Assembly: GCA_002127295.1 (NCBI GenBank)
Contig: NFUV01000003.1
Location: 248,001 to 312,000 of the forward strand
Direction of reading: 5' to 3'
DNA from: Chitinophagaceae bacterium IBVUCB2
GTDB taxonomy: Bacteria; Bacteroidota; Bacteroidia; Chitinophagales; Chitinophagaceae
DNA: 64,000 nt
Position 1 is the stretch's first letter; the number at the start of each line of letters is the position of its first letter. Positions 17,718 through 25,488 of the stretch are shown piece after piece. The position numbers were made by a program, and so were the translations under genes. The notes beneath the pieces are model-generated. The model did no database searches and was not told the origin of the DNA. It saw only the letters and a program-made list of their open reading frames with translations.

Positions 17718-20516
17718 TTATTTTTTCCCGATATTAAAATCGTAGGTAAATCCAATTGTAATAGTAGAGCCCGGTGTATATGAGTTGAACAATCTGTCGC
17801 TGCCGCTGTTAAATGCTTTTTTGCTGTCCACATTTTCATAGAAGTAAAAAGGATTGTTCAAAATATCAGCCCAGGTAAGTTTTACTTCGCCCCTGCTTTT
17901 CATTACTTTCTTTGCTAATTGAAAATCTACCTGGTCACGGGGTCTTTCATAGATGTCTGGAAAATCCAGGTTACCTACTAATGAAAGTCGCTGGCCAATT
18001 CTGTTATATAATAAGGAACCACTCCATTCGCCTTGCTTGCTATTGTATTGCAATCCAACGTTAGCCAAGTAAGGCGACTGTCCCTGCAATGGGCGATTTA
18101 CAGAAGTTGCTACACCACCTGCTGTAGTACCCGATAAAGTAACTTTTGAATAGCTGTAAGTAAGATTTGCAAACACACTAAAATTGTCAAGTGATTTAGC
18201 CAGGAAGTCCAGGTTCTTTCTTACTTCAAACTCGGCGCCAACTGTATATGCGTTATCAACATTGCTATAGCCGTAATTTCTTCTGTCCAATACACTCGAT
18301 GGATCAAGACGCAATTCAATCGGGTCATCAAAGTATTTGTAAAAAGCTCCTATAGTAATTGCTTCTCCTCCTTTAGGATAAAACTCATATCGAACATCCC
18401 CATTTAAAATAGAAGTTCTTTTCAAATTTAAATTCCCGTTTACTCCATAATTAGCTTCATAATCATAAAATGAGAATGGAGCAATTTCCCTGAACTCTGG
18501 TCTTGCAACAGTACGGCTACCAGATACCCGAATACTATTCTTTACATTAGGTGATAGTGTAAAGTTGAATGAAGGCAAGACATCCCATTTTTCAGTATCA
18601 ACAACTACTCTTTTAGATGTAACATCTTTTGTTGTCAGGAATTGCTGAAAATTTTCAACCCGTACGCCCCATACTAATCTTATTTTTTCGCCAAACTTGC
18701 TGTCAAACATTCCATACATACCATTAAGAATAGATACACCGAAGTATTTATCCTGGTTATTGGTAAAGTCATTTAATACAAATCCATCATTGGCAATATT
18801 AGAAGGTGCAAAAATCTGGTTGTAAGGCAACTCTGCTTTATTTGCATCGAACTGTGTAGGAGATGCTGGTTGGTATTGGAATATGCGGCTACGGAAGTCA
18901 CGGATACGAATCAATGTAGAACCGCCGGTTTTAAAAATTTGCTTACTGTTTTTTACAGTAAAAGGTATCGTAAGACTTCCATTGGCTCCATAGCTATAAT
19001 CTTGCAGGTTGCTGAAAAAGCGACGGGTATCATCATCATTATATTCAAAAGCACTAGTTGATCCTTTTGAACGGAAATAAGCCGACGTTCGTAAATCAGG
19101 TTGTGATTTTCCGTTGTAGGCAAAGTTGCCATTCCATTTTAATTTAATACCGCTTGTCGTCAATTGATGATCACCTTCTAACTGAGCACTGTATAATGAA
19201 CGTTGATTTAATACGGATGAACGAAAATTAATTTCCTGAATACGGTCATCATTGTATCCGCTTCTTACGTAATAATTATCTTCAAAAAGCTGGTTGAATA
19301 AGTTTTTAAAAGAGATTTTATGTCTTCCCTTTACATAAGAAATATTAGCAATGGCTCCTGTATTTACGCTGTACTTATTTTGATTATCATTTAGTACTAC
19401 AATTGCATCACCATCCTGCTCATGCAATCTTCTTTGCACATTGTATTGCAACATGCTGTTGCGATACTGCACAGAAAGAATTGTACCAAGCACTCCCCCG
19501 TTTTTAAACTTTGTACTCTTACCCCAGGTAAGGCTGTAGGTTTGAGTAGGAAGTGCTTTGTTGTTTACTTCACTGTACACATCGTTATTAAGTAATTGGC
19601 TCCAGGCTATTTTTTGTTGCGTGGTGCCAATACGATATTGTTGCTGAGTTTTTGGAAATCCTTCCGGCAAGCTTCTTGTTTTGTCATCAAAACCCAGCCA
19701 ATCCCTTCCATTTCTTTCATTGCTGGTAAAATCGTTGAATACTGATTGTGTATTAAAGCCCAATGCTACACTTACAGTTAATAGATCTCTTGTAGGTACA
19801 TCTTTTGTATTGATTTGTACCAGGCCCCCTGCAAACTCTCCCGGTAATTCCGGTGTAGCCGTTTTATTAATAATAATATTATCAATAAGCGAAGAAGGAA
19901 TTACATCAAATGAAAATGCTTTTTTATCAGGCTCTGTGCTGGGTAATTGTGCATTATTAATAACAGCAGAATTATAACGGTCGCTCAATCCACGAACCAC
20001 TACAAACTTGCCATCCTGGATACTGGCTCCACTAACTCTTTTTAAAACCTCTCCTGTATTTCTATCCGGTGTACGACGAATGAAGTCCGCAGCTAACCCA
20101 CTTGATAAAGCTGTGTTGCTTCGTTGAAAAGTAAGTAGAGCCGCGGTGTTCTCCTGCTTTCTGGATGTTGTTTTAATGACAACTCCTTCCAAATTGGATT
20201 TATCTTCCAGCACAATCTCCAGGTAATTTTCCTGGTTAATTGTTACATCAACATCTGAAATAGATTTGGTTTGATAGCCGGTGTTTGATACGGTAAGTGT
20301 GTACTTCTTTCCAGCCTCCAGAGAAATGTAAAATTTACCTTCAATGTCAGCCAGTACTTGTTTGCCGGCCCCATCAATGATAATTGTAGCTCCTGGCAAA
20401 GCTTCGTTCCGGGCATTTATTACTTTACCGGAAAGCTTAATAGTTTGAGCCTGGACTATTGCAAAAATGCCGATTGAAAGAAGCAAAGTAATGACGATTC
20501 GAAGCCTGAAGTACAT
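17718..20516 (-). CDS. TonB-dependent receptor, probably Pho-regulated
   Basis: The 932-aa protein has a signal peptide (RIVITLLLSIGIFAIVQAQ), a carboxypeptidase-regulatory-like domain (IKLSGKVINARNEALPGATI, residues 25-110), a plug (RRTPDRNTGEVLKRVSGASI and KFVVVRGLSDRYNSAVINNA, about 145-240), and then a 22-strand type barrel. It acts in the outer membrane and imports a ligand with TonB energy. Six 11-bp-spaced operator units and a -7 element stand directly upstream. The next gene encodes a surface lipoprotein. Upstream lies an OprP-type porin on the same strand, and then PiT on the other. The ligand is unknown; a phosphorus-containing compound is the contextual guess. Confidence 0.92.
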   Translation of the reverse strand: MYFRLRIVITLLLSIGIFAIVQAQTIKLSGKVINARNEALPGATIIIDGAGKQVLADIEGKFYISLEAGKKYTLTVSNTGYQTKSISDVDVTINQENYLEIVLEDKSNLEGVVIKTTSRKQENTAALLTFQRSNTALSSGLAADFIRRTPDRNTGEVLKRVSGASIQDGKFVVVRGLSDRYNSAVINNAQLPSTEPDKKAFSFDVIPSSLIDNIIINKTATPELPGEFAGGLVQINTKDVPTRDLLTVSVALGFNTQSVFNDFTSNERNGRDWLGFDDKTRSLPEGFPKTQQQYRIGTTQQKIAWSQLLNNDVYSEVNNKALPTQTYSLTWGKSTKFKNGGVLGTILSVQYRNSMLQYNVQRRLHEQDGDAIVVLNDNQNKYSVNTGAIANISYVKGRHKISFKNLFNQLFEDNYYVRSGYNDDRIQEINFRSSVLNQRSLYSAQLEGDHQLTTSGIKLKWNGNFAYNGKSQPDLRTSAYFRSKGSTSAFEYNDDDTRRFFSNLQDYSYGANGSLTIPFTVKNSKQIFKTGGSTLIRIRDFRSRIFQYQPASPTQFDANKAELPYNQIFAPSNIANDGFVLNDFTNNQDKYFGVSILNGMYGMFDSKFGEKIRLVWGVRVENFQQFLTTKDVTSKRVVVDTEKWDVLPSFNFTLSPNVKNSIRVSGSRTVARPEFREIAPFSFYDYEANYGVNGNLNLKRTSILNGDVRYEFYPKGGEAITIGAFYKYFDDPIELRLDPSSVLDRRNYGYSNVDNAYTVGAEFEVRKNLDFLAKSLDNFSVFANLTYSYSKVTLSGTTAGGVATSVNRPLQGQSPYLANVGLQYNSKQGEWSGSLLYNRIGQRLSLVGNLDFPDIYERPRDQVDFQLAKKVMKSRGEVKLTWADILNNPFYFYENVDSKKAFNSGSDRLFNSYTPGSTITIGFTYDFNIGKK

Positions 20517-20532
20517 ACCTGGTTATTTCCGG

Positions 20533-20540
20533 CAAAGGTG
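20533..20540 (-). promoter_or_regulatory. -7 element of the 932-aa receptor gene
   Basis: Minus-strand CACCTTTG is one base off TAnnTTTG, 17 bp before the ATG at 20516. The region where TTTG (-33) should be is occupied by the tandem operator array. That is the usual arrangement for a promoter that depends on an activator. Confidence 0.5.
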
Positions 20541-20549
20541 TGCTCAGGA

Positions 20550-20611
20550 GGTTACCGGCAGGTTACCTACATGTTAAGCAATTATAACCTCAATGTTACC
20601 GTAATGTTAAG
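20550..20611 (-). promoter_or_regulatory. Six-unit tandem operator, PhoB/PhoP-box-like
   Basis: Read on the plus strand, heptamers start at 20550 (GGTTACC), 20561 (GGTTACC), 20572 (TGTTAAG), 20583 (TATAACC), 20594 (TGTTACC) and 20605 (TGTTAAG). All five steps are exactly 11 bp, leaving 4-bp spacers. In the direction of the receptor gene the units read CTTAACA, GGTAACA, GGTTATA, CTTAACA, GGTAACC, GGTAACC. PhoB and PhoP bind 7-bp or 6-bp repeats at 11-bp spacing (E. coli CTGTCAT; B. subtilis TTAACA). The last unit ends 9 bp from the -7 element. The array fills the gap between the porin stop (20619) and the receptor promoter. Confidence 0.7.
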
Positions 20612-20618
20612 CAGGAAA

Positions 20619-21956
20619 TTAAAAGCGAAATTGAAGGCGGCACGTAAAAATATCGTCCTTCAGGTCGGCAGTATTACCAGCCATTTGAGTGCTTTTATTC
20701 TTTACAATATCATAATATAAGATAAGCTTGGTTTGAGGGTTTAAATGATAAGCATACCCTAACCCTAGTGTTGAAAATTTTATATCTGCTACGGTAAGAT
20801 TAGTCCCGGAACTTCCGATTTCTGCTTCTTTTACTTTTATATTAGGATCATACCAATCATACTTTATCATTAACTGGTGGTTTGTATTAACTATGTTTTG
20901 TAAAAAAAGCAAGAAGGCCCCATCAAAATGCCGAACATACGTGGGGACAGCATTCCCGTTCGAAGTTGGTAAGGTTCCGGGATTACTGGTAGAAGCCGAT
21001 GTTCCTGGCTGCGTGCCAAACCAATACTCAGCTCTCCACTCCGTTTCTCCCCAGCCATGTTTTAATTTAACCTGTGCATCAGCCCCATAATAATGGCGGG
21101 GTGAAGATTTTCCTAGATTAGATACTGCTGAATCAACAAGGTAAATATTTTCCCCATTGATGCCTTTTCCCATTTCATAAACATATTTAGTCCCATTCTT
21201 CCAACCACCTCTAAGAAAAGATAAACCGCCTGTCAGTTCAATATGATCAAATAAATAAGGCTTAATAAACAACCTTGAGATAAGGTCTTTGTGGCTATCA
21301 AAATCTGTGGTACCAGAAAGACCCTGACCATTAAAAAAACCCACATCAAACTTGATATGTGATAACTTATGATTTTTATTTTGCGGTTCAAAAGAAACCA
21401 TCATTCCAATATCTCTTTCAGACGGCATTAGTATTTGCGACATCCGCCCCCTCTCCGGGGTTTCCCGAAATGCAGAAGAAAGATTTACCTCATAGCCAAA
21501 TGGACGGGCAAACAAGCCTGCCGTCAATGAAAAAATGTTCTTCCTGGTTTCAAAAAGTTTTAGAAACATATCTCTTACAATCACTCCTCTTTCTGTGGCA
21601 TCAATTTGAAAAGAGAAAAGAGCTTTTGGATATCGTGTTGCAGAAGGTAGCAAATAGTCAATCTTCACTCTTGCCCGGCGGAGCATAAACCGGCTGCTGG
21701 AAAACTGAGAAAAATTTCCCCCTCCGTAGGCCGGTGCACCATCAGACTGTGCTTTTTGAAATTGTGGCTGGATGTAACCGGTAATCCGCAAGTTTTCAAA
21801 ACGCTTTATCACTGGTCTCACGGTATCTTTAATAAAAAATAAAGAGTCGATATCTGACAAATATCTTTGAGAATAGGACTTTACGCAAAAAATGCTTGTA
21901 AAAAGAATGACTAAAAGACCTTTTATCCTCAACTGTTTTGCCCAAAACATGTTCAA
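20619..21956 (-). CDS. Phosphate-selective porin O/P family (OprP-like)
   Basis: The 445-aa protein has a signal peptide (LLVILFTSIFCVKSYSQ) and alternating beta strands ending in ...CRLQFRF, with the C-terminal Phe used by outer membrane barrels. Segments such as LRITGYIQPQFQKAQSDGAP, RARVKIDYLLPSA and LTAGLFARPFGYEV are typical of the OprP/OprO family. Pseudomonas OprP passes phosphate, but many family members have other substrates. Here the divergent neighbours are a PhoU-like protein and a PiT phosphate transporter, which supports the phosphate role. An 11-bp-phased operator array lies 29 bp upstream of the ATG, next to TATATTGC, a possible -7 element (21970-21977). Confidence 0.88.
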   Translation of the reverse strand: MNMFWAKQLRIKGLLVILFTSIFCVKSYSQRYLSDIDSLFFIKDTVRPVIKRFENLRITGYIQPQFQKAQSDGAPAYGGGNFSQFSSSRFMLRRARVKIDYLLPSATRYPKALFSFQIDATERGVIVRDMFLKLFETRKNIFSLTAGLFARPFGYEVNLSSAFRETPERGRMSQILMPSERDIGMMVSFEPQNKNHKLSHIKFDVGFFNGQGLSGTTDFDSHKDLISRLFIKPYLFDHIELTGGLSFLRGGWKNGTKYVYEMGKGINGENIYLVDSAVSNLGKSSPRHYYGADAQVKLKHGWGETEWRAEYWFGTQPGTSASTSNPGTLPTSNGNAVPTYVRHFDGAFLLFLQNIVNTNHQLMIKYDWYDPNIKVKEAEIGSSGTNLTVADIKFSTLGLGYAYHLNPQTKLILYYDIVKNKSTQMAGNTADLKDDIFTCRLQFRF

Positions 21957-21984
21957 TTTTTAAATTGATGCAATATAAAATCTT

Positions 21985-22046
21985 TGTTATTGAAACGTTA
22001 CCTTAATTTTATTTCTATATTAACAAATTATTAATTCTCCTTACCC
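21985..22046. promoter_or_regulatory. Second 11-bp-phased array between porin and DUF47/PiT genes
   Basis: On the plus strand TGTTATT (21985), CGTTACC (21996), TTTTATT (22007), TATTAAC (22018) and TATTAAT (22029) start 11 bp apart. CTTACCC follows at 22040, also in phase but shifted by one base in pattern. A perfect CTTAACA lies at 22046-22052, out of phase. The first two units match the receptor array best; the others are looser. The array lies 7 bp from a possible porin -7 element, and TATTTTCG (22074-22081) may be the -7 element of the DUF47 gene. Confidence 0.5.
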
Positions 22047-22120
22047 TTAACACCCTTCATTAATTCTACCCGGTATTTTCGCACATCATTCGGCAGCAGC
22101 CGATATAAAAACTACGAAAT

Positions 22121-22768
22121 ATGGCACTACAATCGTTTTTGAAAATCTTCATGCCGAAGAACAAAATTTTTTATGAGCTTTTTGAAAAGGTAGCAGATAA
22201 TGCTGCCAAAATGGGTTCTATCCTACGGGATATTGTGGCGGAGCCTGATTTCGATAAAAGAGGTGCTTTAATATTACAAGTAGAAGATCTGGAACATGCG
22301 AATGATGAGTTGACACATAATATTTTTACAGAGCTTGGCAGAAATTTTATTACCCCGTTCGATAGAGAAGATATTCACTACCTCGCTACATCACTGGATG
22401 ATATTGCAGATTATATTTACGCTGCTGCAAAAAAAATAAACTTCTACCGGGTTAATCCCAATGATACAGGTATGCAAAAATTTGCTGAGCTGATTGAACA
22501 AGGAGCCCAGCAGGTTAAGATTGCTGTTACAGAGTTGCGTGATATGAAAAATATGCGGAACATCACGGAAGCTTTGGTAAAGATCAACAGTATCGAAAAC
22601 CAGGCAGACGATGTGTTTGATTTCAGCATTGAAAAATTATTTGCTACCGAACCGGATGCAAAAGAAGTAATTAAGAAAAGGGAAATTTACCAGGTAATGG
22701 AAATTGTTACCGATAAATGTGAAGATGCAAGTAATGTGATAGAATCTATAATTATTAAATACGCTTAA
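22121..22768 (+). CDS. DUF47 / PhoU-like protein, PiT partner
   Basis: The 215-aa all-helical cytoplasmic protein belongs to the DUF47 (PhoU_div) family. It has the acidic helix motifs that hold metal in PhoU relatives (LEDLEHANDELTH-like stretch near residue 58, DREDIHYLATSLDDIADYIY near 86-105, NSIENQADDVFDF near 157). Members of this family are usually encoded next to PiT transporters and are thought to modulate them. Here the PiT gene follows 78 bp later on the same strand. A short stem (AGTTT-TCGG-AAACT, 22791-22804) lies in the spacer and may affect relative expression. Confidence 0.9.
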   Translation: MALQSFLKIFMPKNKIFYELFEKVADNAAKMGSILRDIVAEPDFDKRGALILQVEDLEHANDELTHNIFTELGRNFITPFDREDIHYLATSLDDIADYIYAAAKKINFYRVNPNDTGMQKFAELIEQGAQQVKIAVTELRDMKNMRNITEALVKINSIENQADDVFDFSIEKLFATEPDAKEVIKKREIYQVMEIVTDKCEDASNVIESIIIKYA

Positions 22769-22846
22769 TAATTGTAAATGTGCAAATGTTAGTTTTCGGA
22801 AACTGTATTTAAATTTCACATTCACACATTTTCTAACTGACTTCTT

Positions 22847-24049
22847 ATGACAACTTTCCTAATAGTAATTATAGCATTAGCCCTGATATTTGATTATATC
22901 AATGGTTTTCATGATGCTGCTAATTCCATAGCAACTATCGTTTCTACCAAGGTCCTTACTCCTTTCCAGGCGGTATTATGGGCAGCTTTGTTTAATTCAG
23001 TTGCCTTCTTCATTTTTAAAGATCATGGTGTAGCCGATACAGTGGCTAAGACAGTTAAGCCGGACTGGGTTGGCCCCAATATGATGGTGGTTATTTTTTC
23101 GGGACTGATAGCTGCTATTCTCTGGAATTTATTGACCTGGTGGTTGGGCATTCCTTCTTCTTCTTCACACACATTAATAGGAGGGTTTGCTGGTGCGGCT
23201 GTTGCAGCGGGTGGATTTGGTGCAGTAAACTCGCCAATCATTCTTAAAACGGCGGCCTTTATATTTATTGCTCCTGTAGTCGGGATGCTAATGGCATTTT
23301 TCATGTCGCTTTGGTTTCTTAGTTCCTTTAAAAAAGGGTGGACCTCAAAAATATTTTCCATACTGGTACTCATTTTTGTAGCAGTATTTCTTTACGTTAG
23401 CCTGCAAACAGACCCGGCTAAACTTAAATCTGATTACGATTCGCATATTATGAATGTGATCATGTATTCTAAGAATTTTAAATGGATACTGCTTTCATTT
23501 ATTCTAGTTACAATGGCTGTATTTGCATTATATCTCAGTAATATGAATGCACACAAAGCCAATGTATGGTTTAAAAAACTGCAGCTGATCTCATCTGCCG
23601 CCTTTAGTATAGGTCATGGCGGTAATGATGCGCAAAAAGTAATGGGTATTATAACAGCCGCTTTGATAGCAGGTGGAAGTATTACAAATATCAGTGAAAT
23701 GCCCAACTGGGTGCCTATTTCATGTTATGCGGCAATAGGTTTGGGAACCATGAGTGGTGGTTGGAAGATTGTAAAAACCATGGGAACCAAGATCACAAAA
23801 GTTACCCCTTTTGAAGGTGTGGCAGCAGAAACAGCCGGTGCTCTTACTTTGTTTATTACAGAGGCTCTAAAAATTCCTGTAAGCACCACTCACACTATTA
23901 CGGGTGCTATTATGGGTGTGGGTGCCACCAAAAGATTATCAGCTGTAAGATGGGGAGTAACGGTTAGTCTTTTATGGGCCTGGATACTTACTATACCGAT
24001 TAGCGGTTTGCTGGCAGCAGGTATTTATAATATTGCCATCCTCTTTTAA
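22847..24049 (+). CDS. PiT-family inorganic phosphate transporter
   Basis: The 400-aa protein has about ten transmembrane helices. Two inverted-repeat signatures of the PiT family are intact: NGFHDAANSIATIVSTKVLT (about residues 20-40) and GHGGNDAQKVMGIITAALIA (about 258-277), each with its Asn-Asp or His-Asp core. It would take up phosphate with H+ or Na+ across the inner membrane. It follows the DUF47 gene in one operon and is closed by a terminator 20 bp after its stop. The divergent porin gives a complete outer-to-inner membrane route. Confidence 0.93.
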   Translation: MTTFLIVIIALALIFDYINGFHDAANSIATIVSTKVLTPFQAVLWAALFNSVAFFIFKDHGVADTVAKTVKPDWVGPNMMVVIFSGLIAAILWNLLTWWLGIPSSSSHTLIGGFAGAAVAAGGFGAVNSPIILKTAAFIFIAPVVGMLMAFFMSLWFLSSFKKGWTSKIFSILVLIFVAVFLYVSLQTDPAKLKSDYDSHIMNVIMYSKNFKWILLSFILVTMAVFALYLSNMNAHKANVWFKKLQLISSAAFSIGHGGNDAQKVMGIITAALIAGGSITNISEMPNWVPISCYAAIGLGTMSGGWKIVKTMGTKITKVTPFEGVAAETAGALTLFITEALKIPVSTTHTITGAIMGVGATKRLSAVRWGVTVSLLWAWILTIPISGLLAAGIYNIAILF

Positions 24050-24070
24050 TTCAATCCAATTTATTAAAAT

Positions 24071-24098
24071 AAAAATCCTGACTTTTGTCGGGATTTTT
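24071..24098 (+). terminator. Terminator of the DUF47-PiT operon
   Basis: Arms AAAAATCCTGAC (24071-24082) and GTCGGGATTTTT (24087-24098) pair fully with one G-U, around a TTTT loop. A U run follows. Confidence 0.88.
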
Positions 24099-24199
24099 TA
24101 TGAAATGAGGTATAAAAATTATCGAGCAATTTATTTTAACTGCGATGATAATTTTTATACCGAATTGCATGTGGCAAATCCACATTGTCAAATAGACAC

Positions 24200-25255
24200 A
24201 TGAACAAAATATTAGTAACAGGTGGCTGCGGCTACATCGGATCACACACCATCGTAGATTTAATTGAACATGGATATGATGTTATTTCAGTTGATAATAA
24301 CTCCCGGTCAAATCCCGTCATATTAAAAGGTGTTGAACAAATAACCGGTAAAAAGATAAAAACCTACAAAGTAGACCTCTGTAACTTTGATGATACGTTT
24401 GCTATTTTCCAGGAGAATACAGATATAAGCGGCGTAATACACTTTGCAGCTTATAAAGCGGTGGGTGAATCAGTAGAAAATCCATTGCTTTATTTTGAGA
24501 ATAACCTTACTTCTTTAATTAACCTGCTAAAATGTGTGCAGGAATTTCATACACCCCATTTTGTTTTTTCCTCCTCCTGCACTGTATATGGCAACCCCGA
24601 TGAAGTACCGGTTACAGAAAACACTCCATTAAAAATGGCTGAATCGCCTTATGGTTATACCAAGCAAATGAGTGAGCAGATCATTGGTGAGTTTTCAAAA
24701 AGTGCTGGCACGCAATGTATATTATTACGATATTTCAATCCTGCCGGAGCACATCCTTCATCTATTATTGGAGAAATGCCTTTAGGAAAACCTCAAAACC
24801 TTGTTCCGGGAATCACACAGACAGCCATAGGCCGGCTTGCCAAAATGATGGTGCATGGCAATGATTATGATACAAGGGATGGCTCCTGTATAAGAGACTA
24901 TATTCATGTATGTGATTTGGCAAATGCACACACACTTTCATTGCAATATTTAGAAGAAGCAAAAAATAGCAAGCAATGTGAGGTCTTTAACCTCGGCAGC
25001 GGTAATGGAATTTCGGTACTTGAAGCTATTAATGCATTTGAAAAAATTAGTGGCGTTAAATTGAATTATGAAATCGGACCCCGTAGACCTGGCGATGTAA
25101 TAGCTACTTACGCAAATAACAATCTGGCCAAACAAGTCCTTGGATGGGCTCCAAAATTTTCGTTGGAAGATATTATGGCCACTGCCTGGAAATGGGAACA
25201 ACGGTTAAAGGCGGATGAAACGGTTTTTGGAAGCCAATATGGTGAGTTGAATTAG
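24200..25255 (+). CDS. galE: UDP-glucose 4-epimerase
   Basis: GalE interconverts UDP-glucose and UDP-galactose for the Leloir pathway and for surface polysaccharides. ATG 24200 is chosen because the NAD-binding Rossmann motif (ILVTGGCGYIGSH, GxxGxxG) must begin right at the N-terminus; the open frame itself reaches back to TTG 24185. The 351-aa protein has the SSSCTVYG segment with the catalytic Ser/Thr and the SPYGYTK segment with the Tyr-x-x-x-Lys pair. Length and C-terminal substrate domain (RRPGDVIATYAN) are normal. It lies between the phosphate operon and a transketolase gene, with no obvious functional link. Confidence 0.95.
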   Translation: MNKILVTGGCGYIGSHTIVDLIEHGYDVISVDNNSRSNPVILKGVEQITGKKIKTYKVDLCNFDDTFAIFQENTDISGVIHFAAYKAVGESVENPLLYFENNLTSLINLLKCVQEFHTPHFVFSSSCTVYGNPDEVPVTENTPLKMAESPYGYTKQMSEQIIGEFSKSAGTQCILLRYFNPAGAHPSSIIGEMPLGKPQNLVPGITQTAIGRLAKMMVHGNDYDTRDGSCIRDYIHVCDLANAHTLSLQYLEEAKNSKQCEVFNLGSGNGISVLEAINAFEKISGVKLNYEIGPRRPGDVIATYANNNLAKQVLGWAPKFSLEDIMATAWKWEQRLKADETVFGSQYGELN

Positions 25256-25317
25256 CGGAGTCGTTAGTCTTTAATCCGGAGTTTTTCATTTCGTTTGGAA
25301 TATTTCCAAATGGTGAG

Positions 25318-25380
25318 TAGTGGAAAGAACGTACAAGAGTGCGACGCAACTGGGTTGAAAGTTGCAATGCTGCCGGGCTA
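25318..25380. repeat. Structured intergenic element of unknown type
   Basis: In the 233-bp gap after galE the block from about 25318 to 25380 is more GC-rich than its surroundings. It contains a small inverted repeat (GCAAC 25346-25350, GTTGC 25361-25365). The phrase GTACAAGAGTGCGACGCAAC looks like a dispersed intergenic element rather than coding sequence. Only one copy lies in the window, so the repeat status is a guess. Confidence 0.25.
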
Positions 25381-25436
25381 ATATATTTCTCTTCTCTGCT
25401 GTCTCGGCGACCTCCTGTGATTTACTCTTTTTATCA

Positions 25437-25468
25437 TTTGCCTCTTTTATCCTCTTAGCTTACATTTG
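25437..25468 (+). promoter_or_regulatory. Promoter of the transketolase half gene
   Basis: TTTG (25437-25440), a 20-bp spacer and TACATTTG (25461-25468) match the Bacteroidota consensus fully. The ATG follows 20 bp later. Confidence 0.72.
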
Positions 25469-25488
25469 CCGCACTTAAATAAAGAGGC

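Noticed and set aside
22791-22804. Small stem in the DUF47-PiT spacer as an intrinsic terminator
   Set aside because: Only 5 bp and no U tract; the two genes are probably co-transcribed.
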